The notes below the pieces were generated by a model, which worked only from the letters and a program-made list of their open reading frames with translations, was not told where the DNA came from and did no database searches. Shown here in pieces: positions 9,374 to 20,900 of a stretch of DNA of 64,000 nt. The translations under genes and the position numbers were made by a program. This stretch comes from Oikopleura dioica (taxonomy: Eukaryota > Chordata > Appendicularia > Copelata > Oikopleuridae), in assembly GCA_907165135.1 (NCBI GenBank), contig OU015568.1, positions 10,982,501 through 11,046,500 of the forward strand, read 5' to 3'. The first letter of the stretch is position 1; every line of letters begins with the position of its first letter.

Positions 9374-12325
9374 TTATAAACTGCTGGTGACAGTAAGTTC
9401 CGATGCATCAGGAATATAGGCAGGCTTTGTCGCTTTATCTTCGGTTTTGTTCTGTGTCTTTTCATTCTTCTCTTCCTCAACCTTTTGATAGTCCCGTGGC
9501 TTCGTTTCTTCCTTCCATCTTTGTAGTGCACCGCCCCGGAGGAGCAGGAAAATCAGTTCGTGATGAGGTGTCTTTGATTTTTACAAATATGGGCTTGATG
9601 AAACGGTTGGTACCTGTGGAAACAAATCAACAGGCTTCGCTAGAGCCACTCTAAATGGATCCCCTCGCAAACTCTTTGATTGAGGTTTGCAAAGATCGAC
9701 AATATTTCCCTGAGCCATTTTGTTCGAAGAGTCGCAGGAAACAAAGATAAGCTACATCTCATATGAAAAAGAGGAAGGAGGAGTGCTCTTACCGATTTGA
9801 TTGACGAATTGCCACGCAAAACGGAAATGACCTTTTTTGGGAGTCCTGCTCGTGGTGGGTCCACGATAGCTACTGTTTCTAACTCTTTCTGTAAAGATTA
9901 TTTGATAATTTGAATTAAGGACTAAGAGTTACCTGATTAGCTATTGAACAGAGTTCTGCAACCTTGTCCTGGGCATTTCCAGCGAAAAAGAAACACTTGT
10001 CTTCCAAAGAGTACAGCTTTACATTTTTCTCCGCATCTTTTATCGCTTCCTCGACTATGTCCACGCCGAAGACTTTGTCGAAATAATCAGAAAGCGCAAT
10101 TCCGATACTTCCCGTTCCGCAGCAGATATCCAAAAGCACTTTTCCGTATTCAAGGGTTACAAAAGCTTTCTAATAGAAATGAATTACCATAAGAATTTTT
10201 CGGCGGAAAAAAAATTTTTTGAGATAGTGGCATATTCTGAAAGCCCATGTCAAAATAAGTCGATCCCCAATTTTCTAGGGCTCAATGACGTCATTATGAC
10301 GTCATTTATGATTAATAAATGTCCGAAAATGGTCCAAATTCATGAAACTTTGGAACGCTTTTTGAGGCAGTTATCGTCGGAAATATATTTTTCTGCTTAT
10401 AGGATGTTGTTTGGCAGAAAAAATTACGTGGGGACCCGAGGTTTATTTTTCTAACCGACCGGTTTCGAAAATTACCGGACACTAGAACCGGTTGGTAATG
10501 ATGGTTTGAGCCCGGGTCCCCACGTAATTTTTTACGAAGAATCCGAATCCGCTGAGAAAATAAGGATTCAAAAGCGTTTTTGGCTCTAAAAAGCGTTCCA
10601 AAGATAAAATTTTCAAATGAGCTGGATGACGTCATAATGACGTCATCTTGCCCTAGAATTTGGTGATTCTGGCTGTGCTTTTTTATGTGCTTTAAGAATA
10701 TTGCACTTTCTCAAAAAAAATTTTTTTTGTCGAAAAATTCTTATGGTAATTCATCCTATATAAAATCAATTGGACATTTAAACCCTTATCTTTTCTTTCT
10801 GGCAGTATTTATTACCAAGCGTGCCGAGTTCGTTATACAATTTCGCACATTGATGATAGTGAGTTTGGAAGAAGGAGTCTGGGGAGACCTCAAACTTTTT
10901 GCCCATCACTTGCGCTAGAATCAGATCCGATCCATATACTAATGTTCGTTCGCCTTCCTTTCCTCGCGTATTTTTCCAATAAAATACGACGCCAGAAACA
11001 TTTTCGCATTTTTCACCGATTTCTTTCACCTCTGATCTGAATATTATCTGAAGAAAGGAATATAAAGAGACATTATTTTACCTTGCGACTTCAAGATCTT
11101 CTTCACTAACTTCATTTCGAATAAAAGTAAATGTCAAAACAAGAGAAGATTTTCCATCTGTTTTGAGTCTTCCATCTTCAATTTGATCTTGGTCGCTTCC
11201 GGAAGCTCGCATCATTAATGTTTGCCAATGACCCTAAGGAAAATATAGAAATATCATATAAAATAGGGCTTACTTCATAAGTAGCTGGGCAATAATGATT
11301 AAATTTTGACTTTTTAATGTGTTGCTCGCATAATTCTAGTGCTTCCTTCATCGAGTCCCGGACGATGCAAACATCTCGTGCGCATTCTACTGTAAGATTT
11401 TGGTCTGTATATCTCCCAACGCGAAACCCAACCATTTTTTCTTTCTCCTCATTAAGACCATACGAGAACTCGCACTTGTTTCTGTATCCATTTATGGCAT
11501 CGGCTTTGATACACTCTTCCATCCTAGTTAATCACTTTATATCAGTATTTTTTCGATAACTCACGGAAAAGAAAGTTTAGTCTCGGGGTCCATATTCTGC
11601 ACTGGCCACAAAACTGGACAGCCCTTGAATTCCGTCGCATGTTTTAGTAAATTTGAAATTTTCGCACAATTGGACTTTGATTTGTCATATTTATCAGTGA
11701 CTTGTTTCTCGTAAGGAATTTGTCTCCACGGTGAAGTAACGTCCAGAAGCTTTTCTTTCGTCGTTCGCAAATCGGGTTTCTTTGGTTCCTCATTTTTCGT
11801 ATCTTGGCGAGACTTTCTTGTCATTTTATCTTGAGCAGCTGCTGCGATTTTGGCGACTAAGGGGTTGTTTATAATTTCTCTACCAATAATCTTACCCAAG
11901 GTTTCCTTCTTGAGAGTAAGCCCATCAAGCTGCGATCTAGCGAGATCCCGCTCCTCGTTGTTTTGAAAGCAGATAAAGACCGTCCTGTGCTGCTTTACAT
12001 ATTTGATCTTGTGTGGCTTCATCGTGATATTCTTCGAGATGAACTTTTTCAAATCGCCGTAACCGATCATTCTCGGAATCGGACCAAGCTCGACTTTGAA
12101 TATTTCCGAAGTAAAGAGACCTTTATCTTGGCCGTGACCAAGCAATGGAAGCTTTTTCTCAACTTCTACATTTTCTGCAACTTCCTTTTCGACTTCTCCC
12201 GAATTTTCTACTTTCATAGGCTCTTCTCGTAGTACGGGTTGTTCAACTTCCTCGACTTTCTCCTTCTTCGCTTCGATTTCACATAGATTATCCTCATTAG
12301 GCCTTTTCGCGCCTTCAACTACCAT
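9374..12325 (-). CDS. TRMT2A: tRNA (uracil-5-)-methyltransferase, TRMT2A homologue
   Basis: ATG at 12325, stop at 9374. An acidic N-terminus precedes an RRM-like domain (GLFTSEIFKVELGPIPRMIG and on), then the TrmA-type catalytic part: YRNKCEFSYG, PDSFFQTHYHQ, the SAM site VLLDICCGTGSIGIALSDYF, VDIVEEAI, and the motif AIVDPPRAGLPKKVI. The nucleophile Cys is in LIFVSCDSSNKM, where the family usually reads SCNPR. It ends near the conserved DLFPQTPHHELIFLL. The enzyme makes m5U54 in tRNA. At least nine exons with short introns; the one at 10815-10166 is stretched by a MITE. It follows SERAC1 by 134 bp (AATAAA then TTTTGCAAG before the ATG) and precedes CRIPT by 40 bp. One join uses an internal AG near 11040, assigned by frame. 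Confidence 0.88.
10179..10754. mobile_element. Palindromic MITE in a TRMT2A intron
   Basis: A 576 bp inverted-repeat element: ATGAATTACCATAAGAATTT at the left end and its complement AATTCTTATGGTAATTCAT at the right. The two arms are similar along most of their length around a centre near 10460 rich in CCGG/CCGGTT. Each arm contains two perfect TGACGTCA palindromes. No coding potential. Target duplication could not be defined because the ends are symmetrical. Confidence 0.75.
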
Positions 12326-12458
12326 TCTTGCAAAACAATTTTCAACAAGAGTTATGAATAAGAATTATTTTATTTTGAAGGCACTCAGCAGCAGAACAAG
12401 TTTTGCGCTTATTAGTCAATCGAACAGTCAAATTACATGTACAGTCATATCAATTGAA

Positions 12459-14621
12459 TCAGACAGCAGGAAGTTTTTGGATAGTTTCAGTGGCATCAGT
12501 TTGGTTTGTCTTGTAGACAATCGCGTATAAAATTGAGGCTGTGGCTATACAGTGGATCCACTTTGATAGTTTGATAAAAATTCGCCTCGACTCAACAAAA
12601 AATATAAAAATGGGGATTTTATCAAACCATTCCTTCATCAATAGGAGCAACCATGCCATCATGATCTTTTTTGACGATCTAACTTCGCCAAATCCTGGAT
12701 CTCCCCTCTCCGGCGGAACAATATGAATTTTCAGACCCCAATTGCTTGGAAGCTCTTCCGTCCAGGATAAAACCTTGATTTTCTTTTCCTCAGTCATGTG
12801 TTTGAAAAAAGTGTTGAGGCCGACCAGATCTGATCCTGTACCCCCCAAAAGAAGCACTTCGGGAGAAACAACGGTCTTTACTACTTTTGCTAAGTAGGAG
12901 TACATGTCTTCATTTGATGCGACTTCTGCAACAGGGGAGCCGAGATGAGGCGTTGAAAGAAAAATTACGCCTTTGGTGTTGTCCTGCATCTGAGGGAAAG
13001 TTTTGAGGATTTGCTTGACAACCAGGCCGCCAAGAGAGTAGCAGACAAAGACAACAGGTCGTTCACCAACTCCTGCCTTTATTAACTTTTCGCCGATGGT
13101 TTTTGCCCGTTCTTGAAGACTCCTCGTTTCCAGATCGTATGGACATTGATGTTGCGAAAACAAAATTGCTGTTTCATACTCGATTCCGAGAATTCTGCAC
13201 TTTTTCGGGTTTCGCTGAAGATCACGGACGGACCACTCGCAGAGCCAGTTACATGGAACATCTGGAGCGCCTTCCTGATTTTGATTCTCCTGCATTGTTG
13301 TCCATGTTCCTCCGATAGAACCACCAAGCCCGTGGACAAATACAACGTCTTTTTCAATATCTTTATCTGGTCTGTAGACAGGATCAATGAGAAAGACTCC
13401 GTCTTCAAGAGGGCGTTGAAATTCATCATCTCTGTCCAGATTAGAAAGTGCTCGGACTGCGTGAAGTCTCGACTGAATTGCACAAGAATAGTCATCGACT
13501 GATTCTGCTGCTTCAATTTTCTTGTCGACTACTTTTCTGAGCATTTTGTGGAAGCCAAGGTCGATCATTGTTGGAACGTAGCGATCGTCAAGAGCTAAAT
13601 TGGCGATTGTTCGCATGGCAATGAGTGTTGCTTCTCTAGAAAGTTCTACGCTGTCAAATTTGGGTTCCATCAAGCGAATGAGGAGTTTTAGGATGTCTTC
13701 TACGGCGACATGGGACATGTTTTCCCTAATGTCAGCGTGGCGACGCAGAGCTTTGAGGAGCATCACATCTGCAACGTTTTCAGAGACCTCTACAGAAGGA
13801 GGGAGAAGAATATCGTGCTCCATTGAATTCGCATCATCTGAAAATATAAATGAAGAAGGCATAACGGACAGAGAACGAGAAGTTACCATTCTCCCAGTTT
13901 CGAATATCCATCAGCTCCTGCAGCGCCTGCTCTTGAAAATATTTGACACAGGGCGTAAAAAGATCTTCATCTCGAATACGATCCAAGCTGGGCAACGTTT
14001 CGAAGATTTTGATAAGGATATCGGATATTCGTTCTGATCTTTCTTCCTCTGTGAACTCGTATAGATCTAAAACCGTGGTAAAACCACTAGAAAATAAAGC
14101 CTTCTACCGTTGAGAAATTCAGAATTGTAGTCCTTCAGGCGAGCAAGACCATGCGCCAGCTTTGATTTCCTTATTCTGCTCAGAAGATATTTCTTCTCAC
14201 TCGAAGATATCGTCCTAGAGAATTCGAAGATTGATCACTCATCAAAATCATATGCTTACTCTTCCAAGTCGTCGATCTCCTTCTTCAGCCTCAATAAGAT
14301 CTTGTTTCTTTCATCAACGTCGTCTGAATTCATCGTCGCTAGAATTCTCTCTCTTGAGTCGCCAATAACGATCCCTGTTCGCGCTATAATATCGTATACT
14401 TCGTATTTCAGCCGCGTCAATGGGGAAAGTCGATGTTTCTCGCTGCGAAGAGCAAATTTGTGGCGGAAGTCGTCACCGAATGTGTTGATTTCATAATAAC
14501 TGAAAGTTTCAATAAGATTTCCATTCTATTTTCTCGTCAAGTACCCATAAACTGTTCCAACAGAAGCTCCTGCCAAACCCAACCATTTGTAAAATGTCCG
14601 ATTTCGAAAGAACTGAACCAT
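12459..14621 (-). CDS. SERAC1: SERAC1-like serine hydrolase
   Basis: Starts MVQFFRNRTFYKWLGLAGAS with a membrane-anchoring helix, as SERAC1 does, then a helical region with armadillo-like repeats, then an alpha/beta-hydrolase: VVFVHGLGGSIGGTW (oxyanion), the nucleophile Ser in VVFVCYSLGGLVVK, and GVIFLSTPHLGSPVAE. SERAC1 remodels phosphatidylglycerol at mitochondria-ER contacts. The catalytic His motif is found as DHDGMVAP (human NHLNICKP, same spacing from GFGE) only in the +1 frame, after the T6 run at 12667-12672 (A6 in the gene), so one base appears to be missing. After that a 37 bp GT-AG intron returns to a C-terminal tail with a hydrophobic helix ending QKLPAV at 12459. It lies 50 bp downstream of COA4 with TTGTAG before the ATG. 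Confidence 0.85.
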
Positions 14622-14671
14622 TCTACAATGAAAACGATATTGGTCTTTGAAATTGAATAAAAGTAAAGAAA

Positions 14672-14942
14672 TTATTTCTGAGATCGAGCAGCATGAGCTC
14701 GATTCATTCGCTCAAGCTGTTGTTTCATCATGCAGTCTTTTAGCTTTTGAGTTGTTTCACGACATTTTCGCCAGTCATTGTGAGTGTACTAAAGTCAGAA
14801 GGAATCGTCAGATAGATACAACTTTTCAATTTAGATTTACCTGGCACTCTTTACTCTCCTCAAGCTCCTTCAAACAACCAGACTGTTCTAGAATATGATC
14901 GAGCTTGTCAAACTCCTCATCCTCCTCAGGATGCTTCTCCAT
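14672..14942 (-). CDS. COA4: COA4 (CHCHD8), cytochrome c oxidase assembly factor
   Basis: Exons 14942-14841 and 14788-14672 joined by a 52 bp GT-AG intron give 72 residues. A twin CX9C protein: CLKELEESKEC and CRETTQKLKDC are both exact, preceded by LDHILEQSG (human LDQLISRSG) and followed by MMKQQLERMNRAH. COA4 is a soluble intermembrane-space factor for complex IV assembly and an import substrate of MIA40, whose altered homologue is encoded at 4205. The ATG follows TTCAGA. First gene of the COA4-SERAC1-TRMT2A-CRIPT operon. Confidence 0.88.
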
Positions 14943-15128
14943 TCTGAAGAAAAATCACATCGATGGAGATTTTCACTTGTCAAGATTTCTGATTTTGTTT
15001 TTGATTTTGTTGGCTCTCTTCGTTTTCAGTACATCCATACCATGCGATGACAAATCACCGGTTACTTTTTCCGAAGTCGCTTTTCTTTGAGTAGGTTTTC
15101 GCCAGGGACTTTCAAGTCTTATTGAGGG

Positions 15129-15136
15129 ATTTTATA
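15129..15136 (-). promoter_or_regulatory. Candidate TATA box of the COA4 operon
   Basis: TATAAAAT on the minus strand, about 190 bp upstream of the COA4 ATG and downstream of the preceding gene's stop at 15344. Position is sensible if there is a short 5' leader or trans-splicing, but no initiator can be assigned. Confidence 0.35.
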
Positions 15137-15343
15137 AGTATTAATACTGGTTTTCCCGATGTTTCGGTTAATATCGGATTGAGAGCGACCTCTGCCGATT
15201 TATTGTTATAAAAACTGCATTTTACTGACATAAATAAGAATATCATATTCTGAATACGATAAACTAAATGAAACAGAAACAACAAGTGAACAAAGTTCAA
15301 CTATAGTGATCTATAAAAAATGAAGCTTCTACCGGCGTATCAA

Positions 15344-15771
15344 CTAATCTAAGTGGAGATTCTCTTTTTGATTAAATGCCTCTTTTCTTAAATTATTCGA
15401 GTGTGTAATTTCTTCCTTATCAGGCGCATAGTGAGCAACAAACTTAATCGCCGCATCACGAGATGGCACAATGGCATAAACAGCGGTCGGGAAATCTGTC
15501 TGTTTCAAAAACTCCTCGCTGGATTTTGTAATTTGTGGTCCTTTGCGACCATACGCGATGGCAAAGTGGGGTGATGGGCGGTGTTTTCGCACGACGATGT
15601 CTGTCGATTCAGACGCTTCTAAAAATGCTCTTATTTCAATGTCAAAATTTTAAAAGGGAGATGCACACCTTCGCCGTCATGCAGGACCACCCCATTCCAA
15701 ATAAGGGCGTTTGTCGATGACGTCTTTTTAGACGAGCTAAGTCGAGTAGATAATCTGGTCAATCTGTTCAT
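15344..15771 (-). CDS. Uncharacterised mitochondrial-like protein, 125 aa
   Basis: Exons 15771-15669 and 15618-15344 with a 50 bp GT-AG intron, phase 1. The N-terminus MNRLTRLSTRLSSSKKTSS is Arg/Ser/Thr-rich without acidic residues, a good mitochondrial presequence. The body (IWNGVVLHDGEE, HFAIAYGRKGPQITKSSEEF, TAVYAIVPSRDAAIKFVAHY) is soluble alpha/beta-like; no family recognised. It lies 105 bp after the KICS2 stop, so the two probably share a transcript. Confidence 0.6.
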
Positions 15772-15876
15772 CTCAGTTCTGAAAATGAACCAAAATTAAT
15801 ACCATCATTAATTAGATAAATTTACAAGAAGCAGAAAAGGAATGGCGCGGAATATAATGAAAAACGCGAAATAGAA

Positions 15877-17690
15877 TTACTCGCGAACGAGTTTTTGGAA
15901 AACATGATGGAGGCGGATATTCTTTCGGAAGTCGTTGAAGATCGCAAAAATTCGCTCGTCATTCTCTTGCTCCATTTGAAAAGAAATGATGATGTAAAAC
16001 GAGTGCTAGAGAAGTTTCACTGTGTGAATCCGTTTTTTAATCTACCTCGACTTGACCAAGAAAGTACGTTTTATTGCTGGTGCTTCCACGAATGTTCCAC
16101 TTCAGGACCCTTTCTTCCCAGTTTTCGTAATTCTTCCCCTTCGCCGCCTTTTCTTCCTTCCTTTTCTGGTAAGCTTCGAATGATTTCTTCAAATTCTCCA
16201 TTTCGACGCTGTAATCTCGCTTGTTCGCTTCTCGACTGTACCAGCTAACAACGCCGATTCGATCTCCCTTCGCATCGTTGTTCGTGACTTCCTCGATAAA
16301 AGGCATGAAGACGTATTTGCTCGTTGATGAATAATTCTCCGATTTGCTCGGTCGATGATCACGAATCAAGTACAAGGCGGAAGAGTTTTCAACTGTCTTG
16401 AAAAACTCTTGAACACGGCCGTAAAAGTCGAATCTCGTTTGAGAGCAGAGTTTTCTAAAGCCTTCTGCAGGTTCTAAGTTTCCGATTTTCGGAGTGGTGA
16501 TGAAGACGTCGTAGAAAAAGAGGCAGAATTTGGCGAGGAGATGGCCGTGGAGCTCAACCAGCCACTCATAGCTGTTTGGTACCAGATTCTATAATTTGAA
16601 GTTACTTTTTCGGCCTCGGTTAAACCTCGGGTCGGCAATCTTTGTAGAAAACTGAGTCAAGTCCCTGAAGAATCTTTCAAAATAAGCCATTTAGTTTTTT
16701 TGAAAGCTCTCTCATGATCCTGAGACTCAGGACCTGAGTCAGTTTTCTATACACTGTATAGTATACAGGTTGGCAACCTGAGGTTGCCGAACACAGGCAA
16801 ATGATCTGACCTTATTATCGAAGAATGAGATTTTCCTCGCGGAAGCCGTTGGATTGAGCTTTTGATTCCACTTCTTCAGACTCATCTGAGCTCGTTTTAA
16901 TGTTATCTGCGCCGAGATTATATGCAGTTCCCAAATGTCACGGGCCGATTGTAAAATATACTCCAGGGTTTGCAGCTCTAATTTGACATTACAAAAGAGT
17001 TCTTCTTGATCTTCTTTGTTCGCCAAATAGTTTTTGAAATAATCTTCTCTGTTCGTTTCGAAAAGATTGAAAAACTCGCGAAAGTCTGGAGCAATGTTTG
17101 GTTTTCCAGCAGAGTTTTGATAAAGCTGCACGTAAAGATGCAATAGCCGGATTTTGCAGTTGATAAAATCGAGAAGAGGTTGGAAATCCGGACGCTCGGG
17201 AATTTTCTCTTTGATCGACTTGTATTGCTCCGTCAGGTCAGCTTTTCTCGTGAAGATTGTGAAACTCGATTTTTTCTGAAAAACTATTGTAGAAAAAGTC
17301 AACTTTTTATGTAAAATAACACCTGTAAGCATCTATCGAAATCAGTAAGATACGCTTCTTCAGCCCTAATGATCTCTTCAAAAATGTTTCTGACATAACT
17401 CGGTAATCCCTTCGTTTTTGGCAGGGACTTTGTGATGGTGTACGCTTCTTTGAAGCGTCGGGAGTTGATGCAGACGAAGATTTCGTCGATCGAGGAGTTC
17501 AGGTCCAGCTGCTCCTGGGCTGTGCTTTGTCTTACTGGGATTTTTATTTTATTCAAAAAGTAAAAATTTAAAATTATGACCGGAAATGATTAAAATACAA
17601 ATTAACCCAAATTGGGTGATTGATTGAATCGAAGTGTTCAAATCCCTATCTTCTGGAAATGTTTGCGCTTGGAAACTTACTCGACATCAT
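15877..17690 (-). CDS. KICS2: KICSTOR subunit 2 (C12orf66) homologue
   Basis: Start MMS in a 10 bp first exon (17690-17681), intron to 17534, then SIDEIFVCINSRRFKEAYTI and several exons to the TAA at 15877. The match to KICS2 is in YEWLVELHGHLLAKFCLFFY (human [20 protein letters not shown]), TRFDFYGRVQEFF, and the C-terminus, where after a 46 bp intron HSFYIIISFQMEQENDERIF and AIFNDF match human [20 protein letters not shown] and SFLNEV. KICS2 is part of the KICSTOR complex that holds GATOR1 at lysosomes and restrains mTORC1 when amino acids are scarce. The last exon runs antisense to a plus-strand ORF at 15895-16248, which is therefore rejected. A divergent promoter is shared with the SAFB-like gene. 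Confidence 0.8.
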
Positions 17691-17958
17691 TTCCCAATTC
17701 TCAAGTGTACATTTACTGCAATTTCTCGGCGATAAACGTCTCTAGATAAATCGACGAGTTTTTCCCCAGGAGCGCGTTCTCGCGGTCCATTGATTGGCCG
17801 ATTCGGAGGCTCTGCGGGAAACGACGGTTTTCTCCTATTTTAGCTAATTTTAGCGAAGTTTAGTTTAGAGAACTCTATTTCTGAGACCATAACTGTATTT
17901 TTATTATAAAACTAATTTTTGAAAGAATTATTTTTCGTTCAAATTCCTCGATTTTTAG
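17691..17958. promoter_or_regulatory. Divergent promoter between KICS2 and SAFB-like gene
   Basis: A 268 bp gap between two head-to-head genes. A GC-rich patch at 17770-17825 contains ATTGATTGG and GATTGGCC, both CCAAT-type sequences in inverted orientation. No TATA box is obvious. Confidence 0.4.
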
Positions 17959-20900
17959 ATGAAAACAATCGCAAAGCTCAAAGTCCGCGAGCTGAAGTCA
18001 GAACTGACGAAACGAAATGTTGAATTCGAAGCGAATTTTTCAAAAGCTGTTTTGGTTCAAGTATGCAAGATTTTTTTATTTTCTGCAACTTTTGCTGTGA
18101 GCGAAAGTGAAAGGGGCTGAGGATATTTTTATTTAGAGCTTATTGAAAAAATTGAGTTGTTTATCAACTTTTGCAATTTGAAAAGTGAAATCGAAATCGT
18201 GAGATCTGAACTTGAAGTGAATTTGAAATAGAGCTAGAATAGAACCTCAAGGTCAGGCCTCCAAACTATTTTTTATAAAAAAAAAGGGCTTGATTATCAA
18301 AAAGGGCATTTTGTGATAAAGTAAGAAAAGATTTGGAATCCTGGATAAGCAATTTGGAGCGTCAATACAACTTGGAGTAAGAAAGAAGTCGAATAATGTC
18401 AAATGAGGGAACTTCATCTTCAGATCTCAGACAGGAGATACTGGGTATGTTCTAACGGTCCTTTTCCCTTCTCTAGCAGAAATTCAGGGAATCAGAAAAA
18501 GAAGAAAAAGCGCAAGAAAAAGTCGCCGAGTCCGATGATTGACATGGCGGATCTCGATTCAATCCTCGGAATCAACGAGCGTCTTCCTTTCTATGACACT
18601 CCTGCTCCCAAACCAGCAAAACCGAAACGCGCAGAAGAATCTCCAAAACCGAAAAAGCCCAAACCATCAACATCACTAACTCCAAAGAAGAAAAAAGTCA
18701 AACCTTCATTCACACCCGATATGAAGAAGAAGCTAAAAGCTGAAAAGAAGGTGAAGAAAGAAAAGGAGCGCGAATCAAAGAAGCATCGAATATCATCGAA
18801 AAGAAAATCGTCCGAATCTTCGAATGCTCCTTCGGAAGCTGAAAATGACCCACCGAAGAAGAAAAAGAAGGAGCTTCGGAAAATCGATGAAATTGAGGAA
18901 GATTCTAAAATTGACTTGCCCGATCGTGAAATTTCTAAAAAGCATCAACCTGATGTTTCTACGACAGATTCTTCAAATAAAAAAAGCGAAGATAAAGATT
19001 CCGAGCCGGATGATTTTTGGAAAGAATACCTAGTGAATCCTCATTCTGAAGAGTCTGAATCAAGTTCTAAAACTACTGATAAAGCTGTAGAAAACAGTGC
19101 CAAAAGCGAGACTCCGAAAAAGAAACCAAAGGGGAAGCGACGTGGCAAATCAGTTAAGGAAGAAAGGCTCGAAAAAGAGAAAATTCGAGCTGAAAAAGAA
19201 GAGCAGGAGAAGATACGAAAGGAAGAAGAAAAAAGGCTCGAAATAGAGAAGCAAGAACGGCAGCAAAAAGAAGTGGAAAAACGCCGAAAGATGGAGGAAG
19301 AAAAACGATTGAAAGAGATAGAAAAGAAGCGTCAAGATGAGGAACTTCTCGCCAAAAAGAAAGCGAAAGAAGAAAAAGAGAGATTAAAAGTTCTTGCTGA
19401 AATCAAAGAACTCTTGCCACAGGTCCAGAAAAAGCCCTTCAAGCCAGACCTTTCAGTGAAATATCCGCCTTGTGCGAGAGAGGACGACAAAGAAGATCCT
19501 TCAGAAGTGTCCGACAACTCCTCTGCTTCAAATGCTCTTCCGTCAGCCGATCTAGAGAAGATCGACGATGATCTAGCTACGAAGAAGAAGATCGTTTCAG
19601 AGAAAAAGATCATTCAACCAAGAATCATTCAAGATGCAATCATCTCTAGCGTCAACTCTCTCGTTAAAATAACCAAGTCTTCGTCGTCTTCTAGAGATTC
19701 TGTTAATACTAGTATCGATGATGCGAGCAAGAAGTCCTCTCTGTCTTCACAAAATGAAGAGAGTCAGTCAATGCCATCGCTGGAAGCTGTTACTGAAGAT
19801 GACATTGAGTTGGGTCCTGAGGAAGATATCTCTCGAAACCCACAGGATTCTCCAGTAGAAGAATCGATGCAAATTGATAATAAGCTGGGAGATTGTTCTG
19901 AAACTCAAACTGTGGTATCAGAATCTTCGCCTGCTGACCAGAAGGATAGTGAATCGAAGAAGCATCGAATATCATCGAAAAGAAAATCATCAGAATCTTC
20001 ATATGCTCCTTCGGAATCTGTCGCTGCTGACCAGCCTTCTTCTTCTCCTGAAAGCCTGTCTGACAGACTTGAACAGCCGAAAATTCCTAATGGAAATCCT
20101 GAACCTTCTACCACTTCTTTATGCGCTGAGAAAACTCCTATTGTTCGAAAGAAAAAGCTGACCGAAGAAGAAGTTGAAAAACTCATGGATGCGGTAGAAA
20201 CAGATGAAGAGAAAGACCAAATTTGGAAAGATTTTCTAATGCAAGATTCTCTAGACAAACTGGCTCAAGAGCAAAACACTTCAATCGCCGAGCAAACCGA
20301 AGAACCGGCTTCCACGACAGAGAAAGTCGCTTCAGAAACGCTAGAGATTGAGCGAAAACTCGCGTCTTTGGAAACGGAAGAAGAGAAAGACCTTGCGTGG
20401 AAGGAGTATTTGATGAAAGACGCAATCGAAGCCAATGATGGTAAGATCACTTGCGGTAGCAATAAAGACAATGATCCTAAAGATAAGAACGACTGCCCTT
20501 CTGGTGGAAGTAACCCAACGCAAGTTGAAAGCCTCCCGACAAGTTCAAGCTCTGAAAACCCCCCTTGTACATTAACCAATACGACCGAGAAATACGACCC
20601 TACTGAACCAACTACCGATGACACTGCTGCTCTAGAAGAAACGGATAACATGCCACTTACTTCATTAATCGAGGCAATTGAAACCAATAAGCCCAAGCTG
20701 ACACAAAAGAAACAAAATGCCCCTATCGTAGAATTAAATAAGGTAGTTTTTTCAGTTACCATATTTTTTTCTATCATTTGGAGCTTCAACTAACCCTTTG
20801 AAATATATTTTCGATGAATTCTTACATCGGTGTTAAGAAACTGACCGAGGACTTGGAAAATGATGGTCACGATATTGACGAGATTGATTTCAATAAACCT

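Noticed and set aside
13113-13502. Plus-strand ORF of 129 residues
   Set aside because: Antisense to the conserved SERAC1 hydrolase core.
14905-15090. Plus-strand ORF with a hydrophobic signal-like stretch
   Set aside because: The start lies inside antisense COA4 sequence and the in-frame ATG is followed by no conserved sequence; it overlaps the COA4 promoter.
15895-16248. Plus-strand ORF of 117 residues
   Set aside because: It is antisense to the last exons of KICS2, whose C-terminal motifs match the human protein once a 46 bp intron is removed.
20265-20789. Minus-strand ORF of 174 residues
   Set aside because: Antisense to the Lys/Ser/Glu-rich SAFB-like exon; low-complexity coding sequence leaves the opposite strand open by composition.
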